A stretch of DNA of 21,428 nucleotides from an uncultured bacterium. GTDB taxonomy: Bacteria; Verrucomicrobiota; Verrucomicrobiia; Opitutales; Intestinicryptomonadaceae. The notes below the pieces were generated by a model. The model ran no database searches. It saw only the letters and a program-made list of their open reading frames with translations, and was not told the DNA's origin. A program made the position numbers and the translations under genes. Of this stretch, positions 1 to 8,302 are shown piece after piece. The DNA lies in contig CAJMOT010000030.1 of assembly GCA_905214995.1 (NCBI GenBank), positions 1 through 21,428 of the forward strand. Direction: 5' to 3'. The first letter of the stretch is position 1. Every line of letters starts with the position of its first letter.

Positions 1-593
1 CCTACCTGACCGGCAAGCGCCTCGTCCTGGCCCGCGAGCAGATCGCCGCCGCCCTCGCCTCGCGCGGGAAAGTCCTCATAAGGGACGCGCATAAAAAGCA
101 CCTCGGGTCGTTCCTCGACGCCCTCGAGCGCGCCGAATGTCCCGTTCAAATAAAGAGCCCGTCCTCTATTTACGTCGACGCCTCCGACTTCAAACTCCGC
201 CCGATAGAGGCGATCACCCTGCCCTATCCGGGCCTGCCGACCGACTTGCAGGCGCAGCTGTGCGCGTTGATGACGCAGGCGGACGGAATTTCGATAATCA
301 CCGAGCGCATATATCCCGAAAGGTTTATGCACGTGCCCGAATTGGCGCGAATGGGCGCGAACATCGCGCGGGAAGGCCCGAGCGCCATAATAAGCGGCGG
401 CGGGAAGCTCTCGGGCGCGCCCGTGATGGCGTCCGACCTGCGCGCGTCGGCGGCCCTCGTGATAGCCGCCCTCGCCGCGTCGGGCGAGACGCTCATACAC
501 CGCGTGTACCACATCGACAGGGGCTACGAGAAAATCGACGCCAAGCTCGCCTCTTTGGGCGCAAAAGTCGAAAGGCTCGCCGACGCGGAATAG
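1..593 (+). CDS. murA: UDP-N-acetylglucosamine 1-carboxyvinyltransferase, C-terminal part
   Basis: This is the 3' part of murA; the first whole codon begins at base 3 and the gene stops with TAG at 591-593. MurA transfers enolpyruvate from PEP to UDP-GlcNAc, the first committed step of peptidoglycan synthesis in the cytoplasm. About 196 residues are visible. The family signatures are all present: LPYPGLPTDLQAQ, ITERIYPERFMHVPEL, a VMASDLRASAALVIA stretch and, near the end, YHIDRGYEKID with the conserved arginine. The active-site Cys loop lies upstream, outside the window. infC starts about 85 bases downstream. Identification is very secure; only the N-terminal half is missing, because of the window edge. 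Confidence 0.96.
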   Translation, partial: YLTGKRLVLAREQIAAALASRGKVLIRDAHKKHLGSFLDALERAECPVQIKSPSSIYVDASDFKLRPIEAITLPYPGLPTDLQAQLCALMTQADGISIITERIYPERFMHVPELARMGANIAREGPSAIISGGGKLSGAPVMASDLRASAALVIAALAASGETLIHRVYHIDRGYEKIDAKLASLGAKVERLADAE

Positions 594-677
594 CGCGGCG
601 TTAAAAAATTGTTGAAGTTTTTTCAATACCGCCTTTTATTGACGCCAAGAAGAGGCAATAGAACTACAAAAAAATTA

Positions 678-1307
678 ATGACACCAAGCAGACCCTACAG
701 CGGAGGCGGCAGGCCGCCATACAACAGAGGAAGAAATTTCGGCCCGAGAAAAAACGAAAGGATAAGGGCGCCTAAAATTAGGGTCATAGGTCCCGACGGC
801 AAGCAGCTCGGGATAATGTCGCCCCACGAGGCGCTTTCAATAGCGCGCCGCAGCGGGCTCGACCTCCTCGAAGTCTCCCCCACCGCAGAGCCGCCGGTGT
901 GCAGAATCCTCGACTACGGCAAGTACATGTACGAGGAGTCGAAAAAACAGAAGTCGCACAAATCGGCGACGGTAAAAGTCAAGGAGATAAAGCTCCGCCC
1001 GATGATCGAGCAGAACGACTTCATGACGAAAATAAGGGCAGCGGAAAAATTCTTGTTCGCGGGCAACAAGCTCAAAATAACGCTGATGATGCGCGGCCGC
1101 GAAATGGAGTACAAAGACAAGGGCTTCGAGGCCGTCAAGCGCGCCGTAGCTGAGCTCTCGCACGTAGGGACGGCGGACTTCGAGCCGAAGCTCGCCGGCA
1201 GAAACATAAGCCTTTCAATGTCTCCGCTGCCCGCCAACCAGCGCAAATTGAAATACTCGGCGGAAAACGACGCCGAGCCCGAAGACGACTCTTCGGACGA
1301 GGATTAG
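678..1307 (+). CDS. infC: translation initiation factor IF-3
   Basis: IF-3 binds the 30S subunit, prevents early 50S joining and proofreads the start codon. The ATG at 678 gives 209 residues. The IF-3 N domain begins near residue 28 (RIRAPKIRVIGPDGKQLG), followed by the linker region (PPVCRILDYGKYMYEESKKQK) and the C domain with VKEIKLRPMIEQNDF. Two disordered additions stand out: about 27 Gly/Arg/Asn-rich residues before the N domain and an acidic tail (PEDDSSDED). No good Shine-Dalgarno sequence precedes 678. The frame stays open upstream to a TTG at 609, so a longer product cannot be excluded; infC genes are known for unusual starts. The usual partners rpmI and rplT do not follow; an amidase gene does. 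Confidence 0.95.
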   Translation: MTPSRPYSGGGRPPYNRGRNFGPRKNERIRAPKIRVIGPDGKQLGIMSPHEALSIARRSGLDLLEVSPTAEPPVCRILDYGKYMYEESKKQKSHKSATVKVKEIKLRPMIEQNDFMTKIRAAEKFLFAGNKLKITLMMRGREMEYKDKGFEAVKRAVAELSHVGTADFEPKLAGRNISLSMSPLPANQRKLKYSAENDAEPEDDSSDED

Positions 1308-1317
1308 GACAGGCGAA

Positions 1318-2295
1318 ATGCTCCTATCGCGCCGCGAGTTTTTGTACGGCCTTTTGGCAGTCGCCGCCGCCGCAAACGCGAAAGCCGCGGAATTTAACGG
1401 AGTGGACTACATTTCGATGCCGCAGCTTGCGGCGCTTTGCGGAATGAGGTACACGCGGCTGTCCGGCAAAAAGCAGAGCGTTTACAGCAAGTATTCGCGC
1501 TTCGACTTCGAGCTCCACAGCCGCGCCATGACGCTCAACGGCACTACGGTTTGGCTGTGCTTCCCGATAGTCGGCAAAGGCGCGAATCTCTTCATAGCCA
1601 AGCGCGACTACGTAAAGAGCATAATTCCCATAGTATTCCCGCAAAAGAACGAAAAGCCGTCGAACCTCTTCCGCATAGTAATCGACGCCGGCCACGGCGG
1701 CAAGGACAACGGCGCGATGAACGCCAAATACGGGCTCAAAGAAAAGGCGGTCGCCCTCGACATCGCGACGCGCCTTGGGCGCGAGCTCAAAAAGAACGGC
1801 TACGACGTCTCGTACACGCGGACGAAAGACGTCTTCGAGGAGCTCGCCGACAGGCCGAAAATGGCGAACGGAGCGCGGGCGGACATGTTTTTGAGCATAC
1901 ACTGCAACGCGGCGGCGAACTCGTCGGTTTCGGGCGTGGAAACTTTTGCGATGACTCCGCGCTGGGCGCCGTCGACGTCGGGGAAAAAGCTCTCGCGCTC
2001 AGACGGAACCGCCCATCCGGGCAACGCCAACGACGGGTGGAACCAGCTGCTCGCCTACTACATACAAAGGTCGCTCGCCGCGGCGACGAAGAGGCCCGAC
2101 CGCGGCGTAAAGCGCGCGCGCTTTGCGGTTCTGCGCGACTTGAAAATGCCGGGCGCGCTCATCGAATGCGGCTTCATAACCAACCCTTCGGAGGCGCGCT
2201 CGCTGGGATCTGCGGCATACAGGCAGAAAATCGCGGAAGCCGTCGCTTCGGCGGTTTACCAGTACCACAAGACCCTTCGGCGACACCTAAAATAA
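1318..2295 (+). CDS. N-acetylmuramoyl-L-alanine amidase (Amidase_3), Tat-exported
   Basis: This zinc amidase cleaves the bond between N-acetylmuramic acid and the L-alanine of the peptide stem, probably in the periplasm for cell separation or wall turnover. It has 325 residues. The start carries SRREFL at residues 4-9 before a hydrophobic run ending in Ala, which is a classic twin-arginine signal; E. coli AmiA and AmiC are also Tat substrates. The catalytic domain begins near residue 118. Candidate zinc and catalytic residues are His126 (DAGHGGKDNGA), Glu142 (LKEKAVAL), His195 (SIHCNA) and Glu283 (LIECGFITNP). Residues 25-115 form a separate N-terminal region of unclear fold. It starts 10 bases after infC, so the two are probably co-transcribed. 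Confidence 0.93.
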   Translation: MLLSRREFLYGLLAVAAAANAKAAEFNGVDYISMPQLAALCGMRYTRLSGKKQSVYSKYSRFDFELHSRAMTLNGTTVWLCFPIVGKGANLFIAKRDYVKSIIPIVFPQKNEKPSNLFRIVIDAGHGGKDNGAMNAKYGLKEKAVALDIATRLGRELKKNGYDVSYTRTKDVFEELADRPKMANGARADMFLSIHCNAAANSSVSGVETFAMTPRWAPSTSGKKLSRSDGTAHPGNANDGWNQLLAYYIQRSLAAATKRPDRGVKRARFAVLRDLKMPGALIECGFITNPSEARSLGSAAYRQKIAEAVASAVYQYHKTLRRHLK

Positions 2296-2547
2296 CGGGC
2301 TCCGCGACCGCTGAACAGGGAAAATCAGGCGAGGAAAACGCGCGGCGAACGGCGGAAAAAATTCTACGCCTTTATTCTGCGCGCCTGACAAAAAATGTCG
2401 CCCGCCCCATAAAATTTAAGAAAAAATGCCGGACGGCCCTAATCCCCAACAAAAGGCGGCAATGCGGGAAACCGTTGCGGAAACGCCGCCGCGCCGCAAG
2501 CGCGCGGGAAATGGCGTCAACAACGCTCCCGCCCGAGAAAATCCGAT

Positions 2548-3042
2548 ATGCAATTCACATGCAGTTATCAATTCCCAATAGGCAAAATTCTTCTGGCGGC
2601 GGACGAGGCCGGATTGACCGGACTGCGGTTTGAGGGGCAGAAATACTTCGCCCTCCGCCTCGACGCCGAGCATGAGGAAAGGGAAACCCCCATATTGGCG
2701 AAAGCGAAAAAATGGCTCGACATTTATTTCTCGGGGAAAGTGCCGGAGTTCGCCGTGCCGCTGCGCTTTGCGGGTACGCCCTTTCAAAACGAAGTCTGGA
2801 AAATTTTGCTGTCCATTCCGTACGGCAACACCATGGCCTACGGCGAAATCGCGCGGAAAATCGCAGCGCGAAGGGGGCTTGCGCGCATGTCGGCCCAAGC
2901 CGCGGGCGGCGCAGTCGGGCGCAACGAGATTTCAATCATCGTTCCGTGCCACCGCGTAGTGGGAACTAACGGCAGTTTGACGGGCTATGCGGGCGGAATA
3001 GAAAAAAAGCAAAACTGCTTCTCCTCGAAAAGGCCGACATGA
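2548..3042 (+). CDS. ogt: methylated-DNA--[protein]-cysteine S-methyltransferase (Ogt-like), zero-frame product
   Basis: This suicide repair protein removes alkyl groups from O6-alkylguanine onto its own cysteine. The N-terminal RNase-H-like domain covers about residues 1-72 and the DNA-binding/active domain starts at about residue 76 (GTPFQNEVWKILLSIPYGNT). The active-site motif is PCHRV with Cys134, followed by GSLTGYAGGIEKK. After that the zero frame gives QNCFSSKRPT and stops at 3042, which is not family-like. The -1 frame instead continues with AKLLLLEKADMKRLF and ends in KRGTAL at 3080, as expected for this family. The break falls in seven A residues (3002-3008). The Cys and most of the fold are intact either way. 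The gene could be a real frameshifted gene, a programmed -1 frameshift or a one-base sequencing error. The start has only a weak ribosome site. Confidence 0.9.
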   Translation: MQFTCSYQFPIGKILLAADEAGLTGLRFEGQKYFALRLDAEHEERETPILAKAKKWLDIYFSGKVPEFAVPLRFAGTPFQNEVWKILLSIPYGNTMAYGEIARKIAARRGLARMSAQAAGGAVGRNEISIIVPCHRVVGTNGSLTGYAGGIEKKQNCFSSKRPT

Positions 3043-3080
3043 AGCGGCTCTTCATTCCGAAGAGGGGAACCGCCCTATAA
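3003..3080 (+). other. A-AAA-AAG slippery heptamer and -1 frame continuation of ogt
   Basis: Bases 3003-3009 read A AAA AAG in the ogt reading frame, the same heptamer used for programmed -1 frameshifting in E. coli dnaX. Slipping back one base puts the ribosome on GCA at 3009, and the -1 frame then encodes a C-terminus typical of Ogt up to TAA at 3078-3080. A 6-bp hairpin (CTCTTC, loop ATTCC, GAAGAG) lies at 3048-3064, but about 39 bases downstream, farther than normal stimulators. The sequence cannot tell recoding from an A deletion in a homopolymer. Confidence 0.6.
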
Positions 3081-3188
3081 GCTGCACCCACTTTCCAACG
3101 GGCGGCGCAAACGCGGGAAGTCCGGCATGTGCGGCTCCCCCGCGACGGCCGGCGATAATGTAAACGGAAATCAAGGCGCAAATTCACC

Positions 3189-5111
3189 CTATCCGAAAGA
3201 GGATATTTCCTTGGACAATTCTTCCAAAAGCGGCGCGGAATTCCGCGAGATTTTGGAAAGCTCGAAGACGGATTTCTCGGCCTTTGCAATAGCCTCCCGA
3301 GCTTCGGAAATTCTGGCGGAAAGGCCGCTTCCAAAGCGCGACTGCGCTAGCCCCTCCATGCGCTCCGCGGCGTAGGATAGCGATGAGACGGAATTTTCCA
3401 CGGCGGATATGGATTCCAACACTCTGTCTGCGTCGCGGCGGCGCGCGGAAAGCGGAGCGGCCAAAGCCGCTATTTTGGACTTCGCATCGTTTAGGGAATC
3501 GGCGCAATTTCCGCCGACCTCCTCCATGTCGAGGACTACGACGCCGGTGCGCTTTGCGAGCGTTTTAATCTGTTCCGCCAAAACTGAAAGGCCGCTTCCC
3601 GAGTCTCCGGATTTCCCCGCCTCTATGGAGATATTCAAGCTCAGGAGATTTGACCTGTCGGCGATGGAGGCAATCTCGCCGGCGAGCCTCTTTATCGAGC
3701 CCGCCGATTCAAGCGCGGCGTCTATCGAGTCCGACGAACGCCGCACCGCGTCCGACTGTTCGGATATGATTCTGGAAAATCCGCCGGATATCTCCCCCTT
3801 TTCGGGCAGGTTTTTGGCGAGCTCCGAAACGGTTTCGGAAATCCTGCGGGCGGCTTTCAAGGCGCCGCCATATAGTTCGGAATCCGAAAGCGACTTCCCG
3901 AGTTCCGCAAGCGACGAGTCGGCAAACTCCAGCATTTTGGAATTTGACGCGGCGGCGGCCTCGATTTCATTGCGGCCGGACATGCACGCGACCGAAAGTT
4001 TTTTAGAGAGCTCAAGCAGGCGGTCGCGCGCGGCGGCGGCCTCGATAACCAGAGAGTCTATCTCTCCGAACTCCCTCCCAAACGAGGCGGAAGCCGAATA
4101 ATAACGCACCCGCGCCTCCTCCGCCGGACCGGAGAGGCACGCGCCGGCGAGCGCCGCCGTCCGCTCCGCGGATCTGCGGATTCCGAGGGCCACGGCCAGC
4201 GCGGCAGAAGACAGAAACAGGACGAACAAAAGATACTCCGCGCAAAAGTAAACCAGAGCCCTGCGGGCGTCCGACAGCGCGCCGGACAGCATGTCCGCCA
4301 GAAGCCCCGAACAATAAACCCATATCTGGGCGCAGAAAGTCTCGAACGAAACCATCCGCCTGGAAATGTCGTCCGGGTTGAACTCGCCGTAGGAAAATAT
4401 GGAATCGGCGAGCTCTTTCCCGCTCCGCGCGATCTTGTCCGAGGAGGACTTTACCATATCCCCGCTTTCAAAATTCGCAGAAAGGGTGCGCAGGGCGGAG
4501 GAGAGATCGCCTATGTCGTCGAGGAGCTCGCCGTGAATCGCCGACAGCTGCGACTTGTCGCCGTCCACGCCCGATTCGGCTTGAAGCCTGAACAGCCCCG
4601 AATAGATTTTTGGGAAATACGAACCGCAAATTTTCATGAGCAGATACCTGTCGGTTGCGGGATCCGAATATAGGCCGCCGGCGACGAGCGCGCCGTCGGA
4701 CATTTCGAGCAGCGCGGAAGCCTTGTTGCGGGAATCGGGGAAGGCGTCGAGCGACTCCGCTGAGTAAATCGCGGATATGTTGGCGTGTTTCTCGGACGAC
4801 GCCTGCCTCATATATGAGGACGTCTGCGCTATCTCCGCGGCTCCTGAAAATACGCTGTCGCGCGCGGAGGCCAAGGCGCTCTTGGAATTTCCGCCGGAAG
4901 CGGAGCCGGGGACTCCGCGCTCAAACGCCTCGTGCGACAATACGGAAAGCCCCTGCAAAATGCGCGCTCCGCCGAGCTCCGCCCTAAGCCTGTCGGTTTC
5001 AAGCAGCACGGACGATACGTATTTGTACGCGGGAAAGAGAGACGCGCAAAGCCCCAGTGACAATATGGCCGCGAGCTTTGACATCAGACGTCTCCCGCTA
5101 AAAATTTTCAT
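3189..5111 (-). CDS. membrane receptor with degenerate methyl-accepting chemotaxis signalling domain
   Basis: This is a 640-residue transducer-like protein. A first membrane segment lies at about residues 11-28, then a helical extracytoplasmic region (29-285) and a second membrane helix (about 286-310). The sensor region contains SDPATDRYLLMKICGSYFPK, which resembles the helical-bundle sensor segment of some receptors and kinases. The cytoplasmic part is Ala/Ser-rich helix with one recognisable chemotaxis hairpin tip at about 482-520 (IADRSNLLSLNISIEAGKSG, then LAEQIKTLAKRT). The tip departs from the usual NLLALNAAIEAARAGE consensus, including a Gly for Ala after IEA. I see no clear HAMP domain. 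No che genes are nearby, so partner kinases are unknown. It may act in chemosensory, twitching or another pathway, or be a diverged orphan. Confidence 0.82.
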   Translation of the reverse strand: MKIFSGRRLMSKLAAILSLGLCASLFPAYKYVSSVLLETDRLRAELGGARILQGLSVLSHEAFERGVPGSASGGNSKSALASARDSVFSGAAEIAQTSSYMRQASSEKHANISAIYSAESLDAFPDSRNKASALLEMSDGALVAGGLYSDPATDRYLLMKICGSYFPKIYSGLFRLQAESGVDGDKSQLSAIHGELLDDIGDLSSALRTLSANFESGDMVKSSSDKIARSGKELADSIFSYGEFNPDDISRRMVSFETFCAQIWVYCSGLLADMLSGALSDARRALVYFCAEYLLFVLFLSSAALAVALGIRRSAERTAALAGACLSGPAEEARVRYYSASASFGREFGEIDSLVIEAAAARDRLLELSKKLSVACMSGRNEIEAAAASNSKMLEFADSSLAELGKSLSDSELYGGALKAARRISETVSELAKNLPEKGEISGGFSRIISEQSDAVRRSSDSIDAALESAGSIKRLAGEIASIADRSNLLSLNISIEAGKSGDSGSGLSVLAEQIKTLAKRTGVVVLDMEEVGGNCADSLNDAKSKIAALAAPLSARRRDADRVLESISAVENSVSSLSYAAERMEGLAQSRFGSGLSARISEAREAIAKAEKSVFELSKISRNSAPLLEELSKEISSFG

Positions 5112-5177
5112 TCGTAAAATTTATTCTTCGAGACTTAGAGATGCAACAATTTTCTGTTCCCCGAGAGGCGCGGGCGC

Positions 5178-5213
5178 AAAAAAACCGAAGCCCCGTCAGA
5201 ACTCCGGTTTTTT
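5178..5213 (-). terminator. rho-independent terminator, possibly bidirectional
   Basis: A stem of CCGAAG (5185-5190) and CTCCGG (5202-5207), with one mismatch, is flanked by seven A on the left and six T on the right. On the - strand it follows the secreted-protein gene ending at 5232 and would stop its transcript before the receptor gene. The symmetry means it could also work on + strand transcripts. Confidence 0.75.
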
Positions 5214-5231
5214 GCAAAATACGCTGCGCGC

Positions 5232-5960
5232 TTAATTCTGCCCCGAGGACACGATCGTGTTGTCGGGAAGAACGGACGTGGAAGTGGTGGTGGAAGCGGA
5301 GGTTCCGCCGTCGGCGGCATCCGCAGAAGAATGCGTCCTCACGAGATTTTCGGAAACGGCGGCCGCGACGGTCGTGTCGGCAACGGAAGAGTTGCCCACG
5401 GAACCGGTTATAACGCCGTTCGCGCTCGTGGCGAGTATGACGGGATTGGTTCTGGACGCGCCGTCGGGAGAGGTGACAGTGACATTGCCCGTCGTCGTTA
5501 TGCTCTCGTCGGGATTAACCGTAGATTTGGCTTCTGAGGCAAACTTTACGCCGTTCATTTCAAAGGACAGATTGGAATTGTAGACATTCTCGGAATCGGG
5601 CTTGATTGAAACGGTGAGGGAAACGGGGCCTTCCGCGGGAGCGTTGGGATCGCCCATGGAGGTTTCCACGGAAGCCATGAGAGCGTTGAATATCTTGCCC
5701 TGATGGGTGTCCGCACCGATGGACCTCAGAGCCTCGGCGACAACCCTTTTGAGCATGTCCTTGGAGGATACGAGCAATCCCTTCGCCTCGGCATCAACCT
5801 TGACGCTGACCTCCTTGTCGTTTACGGACGCCTGTACGCGTATTCCGTTGGACGCGCCGGCTGCCTGGGGTGCGGAAGCCGCGGGAGCGGGGGTCTGGGC
5901 GCCGAGCATTCCGCCCACGGACAGAACTGCGAGAACTGCTATATAGTTTAAAACTTTCAT
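5232..5960 (-). CDS. secreted protein of unknown function
   Basis: I do not recognise a family. The product has 242 residues. It begins with a signal peptide (MKVLNYIAVLAVLSVGGMLG, then AQ, a good signal peptidase I site), followed by an Ala/Pro linker. Residues 40-165 look beta-rich with repeated Val/Ser/Thr alternation. The C-terminal 70 residues are Ser/Thr/Ala-rich and low in complexity (ADGGTSASTTTSTS). There is no lipobox and no later membrane helix, so it is probably periplasmic or outside the cell. The start is well supported by AAGGAAAT about 5 bases before the ATG, the best ribosome site in the window. A terminator follows at 5178-5213, and the gene diverges from the one at 6243, so it is probably a single-gene unit. 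Confidence 0.75.
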   Translation of the reverse strand: MKVLNYIAVLAVLSVGGMLGAQTPAPAASAPQAAGASNGIRVQASVNDKEVSVKVDAEAKGLLVSSKDMLKRVVAEALRSIGADTHQGKIFNALMASVETSMGDPNAPAEGPVSLTVSIKPDSENVYNSNLSFEMNGVKFASEAKSTVNPDESITTTGNVTVTSPDGASRTNPVILATSANGVITGSVGNSSVADTTVAAAVSENLVRTHSSADAADGGTSASTTTSTSVLPDNTIVSSGQN

Positions 5961-6196
5961 GGTATTTCCTTTTTAAGTAGAAGAAAGGTTTTTTCTGATT
6001 GTGTTCAAAAAGTAAAGTAAACCCCGAGGCAATACAAGTATTTTTTTCGCTTTTTTTTCGCCGCTCCGGACGGGCGGCTTTTAGCCAGAATTCGGGATTT
6101 CCGCGCGCTGATAAATTATATTCCGGCCTCCGAAGAATTGTTTTGCGTTGCGCGCCAAAAATGTTTGAATCGCGCAAATAAAAGGAAAAACGCGCG

Positions 6197-6208
6197 CGCC
6201 CGCGGGCG
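6197..6208. repeat. 12-bp perfect palindrome in leader of the 615-residue gene
   Basis: CGCCCGCGGGCG is a perfect palindrome about 35 bases before the ATG at 6243. In RNA it would form a very stable short hairpin. It could be part of a 5' leader structure or an operator, or simply a product of the high GC; nothing else supports a function. Confidence 0.35.
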
Positions 6209-6242
6209 GGCGTCCCCATAAACAATAAAACATCACAGAGAG

Positions 6243-8090
6243 ATGTCCGAACAAGAAAACAAACGGGAAAATAAAACCGGCGAAGTCGACCTCAGCGGGC
6301 TTTCAAACCTCCAGTTCGCGACGGCATGGACTCCGAGCTCCGACATATCCGCCAAGGCTTTTTCGCCGCGCGGAAGCGGGAACTTCAAAGGCCCGAGGCG
6401 CGACGGCAACCGCTCGGGAAAACCCCGCGACGGCGGGGACTTCAAAAAGCGCCCGTTTCGCGACCGCAGGGAAGGAGGCCGCGACGCGGCTCCCCGCCCG
6501 GATTCCGGCAAACCTTTCAAAAGGCGCCCGAAGCCGTTCGACAAAAAGGCAAAACGGGAGCCTTTCGCATTTTCGATGGAGGTTCTCTTCTACCCCGAAG
6601 ACGCGCCGTTCAACAAGCTTTCCGACATAATGAAGGCGTCGAAGCGCACCTACCAGCTATTCGACATAGCCGAAATAATCCTCGAAAAACCCGAGAGGTT
6701 CGTGGTGCTCGCCAAGAATCTGCCGGACGCCGACGGGAACGCAAAGCCCCTCTACTGCGCCCAGCCGCTCAACCTGCCCTTTGAGGACGAGGCGTCCGCA
6801 AAGGCCGCGGCGGTCGAGTCGAAGTTCGACGAACTCTTCGTCTCCGAAGAAATCGACGCCGAACCCCCCAAGGGCGAATTTCAGGTAGTCAACAGGTGCT
6901 CGATAACCGGCGACCTGCTCGGCGCGCCGAACTGGCACAAATACGGCGAGACAGTCCGCGAATACCACAGCCGCAAATTCCCGAAAATGCCGTTTGAAAA
7001 GTTCTCCGCGTCGATAGAGAGCGTGCGCGACGCCGACCAGATCGCCGCGTGGCTTGAAACGATGAAGAAAAAGACGGTGTTCAAGCTCAAAGAGCCGCAG
7101 GAGGGCGCTCCGGAGTCTTTTGACACGCGCGAGGCCGCGCGCGCGTACATCTCTGAAAAATTCGGCGCGGAGCTCGTCAAAACCTACGAGCAGGTGAGAA
7201 TGCGCGGCGAATACGTCGCCAAGCTCCCGTTCGGAAGAATCCGCCGGAACATAGAGGAGGCGTGCCGCAAGCAGAGAAAATTCCCGATAGTGACGGCGAA
7301 CAACCTGCGCGGGAGGCTGCGCCGCTCGGGGTTCACGGTCTACAAGCGCGGAAGCAAGGGGTTTGCGTTCGTCTCCACCATCAAGCGCAAGTTCATATTC
7401 GAGGGCGAAAGCCTATCGGAAGTCCCGCAGAAAATTTTCGACTTCATAACCGCCAACCCCGCTATCCGAGCCGCCGACCTCCCCTACAAATACCTCGGGC
7501 TCGAGCCCCCGAAGTCGGAGGCTAAATCAAAAACCCTCGCGCAGGAACACTCCGAAGGGGCGGAAACGCTCGAATCCCAAAAGCCCGCGGAAAGCGCTGA
7601 GCTGCCCGACGAAACAAAGGCGCGCCTCTCCTCCGTTTGGAGCGAACTCTCGTGGCTGGTGTCGGAAGGATATGTGGTGGAATACGCCGACGGCACGCTC
7701 CAAGCGAACCCGTACCTGCCCAAACCCAAGGACAAGGCGCAGGCCGCAGACCCGGAAGCCGAAGCCGCAAAAGCCGGCGACGAGCCGATAATCGCGCCCA
7801 AAGAAAATACCGAAAGCGCGGAAGAGAGCCCCGCGGAAAAATCTGCGGAAGATCCCGCCCCCGCGGAACCCGCCGAAAGCGGCGGCGAGCCGGCCGCGGA
7901 AATCCGCGCGGAAGAAAGCGCCCCCGCGGAAGCGGAAGGCGGAGAGGCGCCGGAAAAATCGGAAGACCCGGCCGCGCCCTCAGAGCCTGCGGCGGAAGCG
8001 GGAAGCGAGGCCGCTTCTTCGGAAAATTCCCCGGAACCTGCGGAAAGCGCGGACGGATCGGAAAATCCCAAAGAAAAGCCGTCGGCTTAG
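6243..8090 (+). CDS. conserved-looking hypothetical protein with basic head, probable winged-helix region and acidic tail
   Basis: The 615-residue product has three parts. Residues 35-107 are disordered and very rich in Arg, Lys and Gly, with RGSG, RRDGNRSGK and KKRPF repeats typical of RNA-binding tails. Residues 108-490 look folded: they include CSITGDLLGAPNWHKYGETV near 219, the basic segment GRIRRNIEEACRKQRK near 331, and near 390-485 an arrangement resembling a winged helix (helices, then WLVSEGYVVEYADGTL). Residues 500-615 are almost only Pro, Glu, Ala, Ser and Lys. There is no signal peptide or membrane segment, so it is cytoplasmic. RNA or ribosome binding is inferred from charge only. 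Its leader is long, with no strong ribosome site; a terminator follows directly. Confidence 0.8.
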   Translation: MSEQENKRENKTGEVDLSGLSNLQFATAWTPSSDISAKAFSPRGSGNFKGPRRDGNRSGKPRDGGDFKKRPFRDRREGGRDAAPRPDSGKPFKRRPKPFDKKAKREPFAFSMEVLFYPEDAPFNKLSDIMKASKRTYQLFDIAEIILEKPERFVVLAKNLPDADGNAKPLYCAQPLNLPFEDEASAKAAAVESKFDELFVSEEIDAEPPKGEFQVVNRCSITGDLLGAPNWHKYGETVREYHSRKFPKMPFEKFSASIESVRDADQIAAWLETMKKKTVFKLKEPQEGAPESFDTREAARAYISEKFGAELVKTYEQVRMRGEYVAKLPFGRIRRNIEEACRKQRKFPIVTANNLRGRLRRSGFTVYKRGSKGFAFVSTIKRKFIFEGESLSEVPQKIFDFITANPAIRAADLPYKYLGLEPPKSEAKSKTLAQEHSEGAETLESQKPAESAELPDETKARLSSVWSELSWLVSEGYVVEYADGTLQANPYLPKPKDKAQAADPEAEAAKAGDEPIIAPKENTESAEESPAEKSAEDPAPAEPAESGGEPAAEIRAEESAPAEAEGGEAPEKSEDPAAPSEPAAEAGSEAASSENSPEPAESADGSENPKEKPSA

Positions 8091-8127
8091 CGCGAAAAAT
8101 CCGACGCGAGCAAAGGCGCGCAATCGC

Positions 8128-8159
8128 AAACCCCCGGGCTTCAAAGCGCGGGGTTTTTT
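8128..8159 (+). terminator. rho-independent terminator after the 615-residue gene
   Basis: AAACCCC at 8128-8134 pairs with GGGGTTT at 8150-8156 around a GC-rich loop, and the T run continues to 8159. It lies 38 bases after the stop codon at 8090 and is correctly oriented for that gene. Confidence 0.85.
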
Positions 8160-8302
8160 GTTTCCCCGCTTCCGGACAATTCCGCTCCGCGCTTTTTTCG
8201 GCGCAGCCATGTCCTCGCGCGGCGGCGCGCAAAACGCAGGCAATGGCACGCGCGCGGGAAAAAGTAAAATACCCGCAAACGCCGCGGGAAATCCCGCCCG
8301 CG

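Noticed and set aside
1437..2633. 398-residue open frame on the + strand across the amidase gene
   Set aside because: It is Arg-rich, has no family motif and overlaps the clearly conserved amidase in another frame; long shadow frames are common in this GC-rich DNA.
8288..8301. GCGGGAAATCCCGC inverted repeat as a terminator for the NYN gene
   Set aside because: It has no following T run on the - strand; probably a chance GC-rich hairpin.
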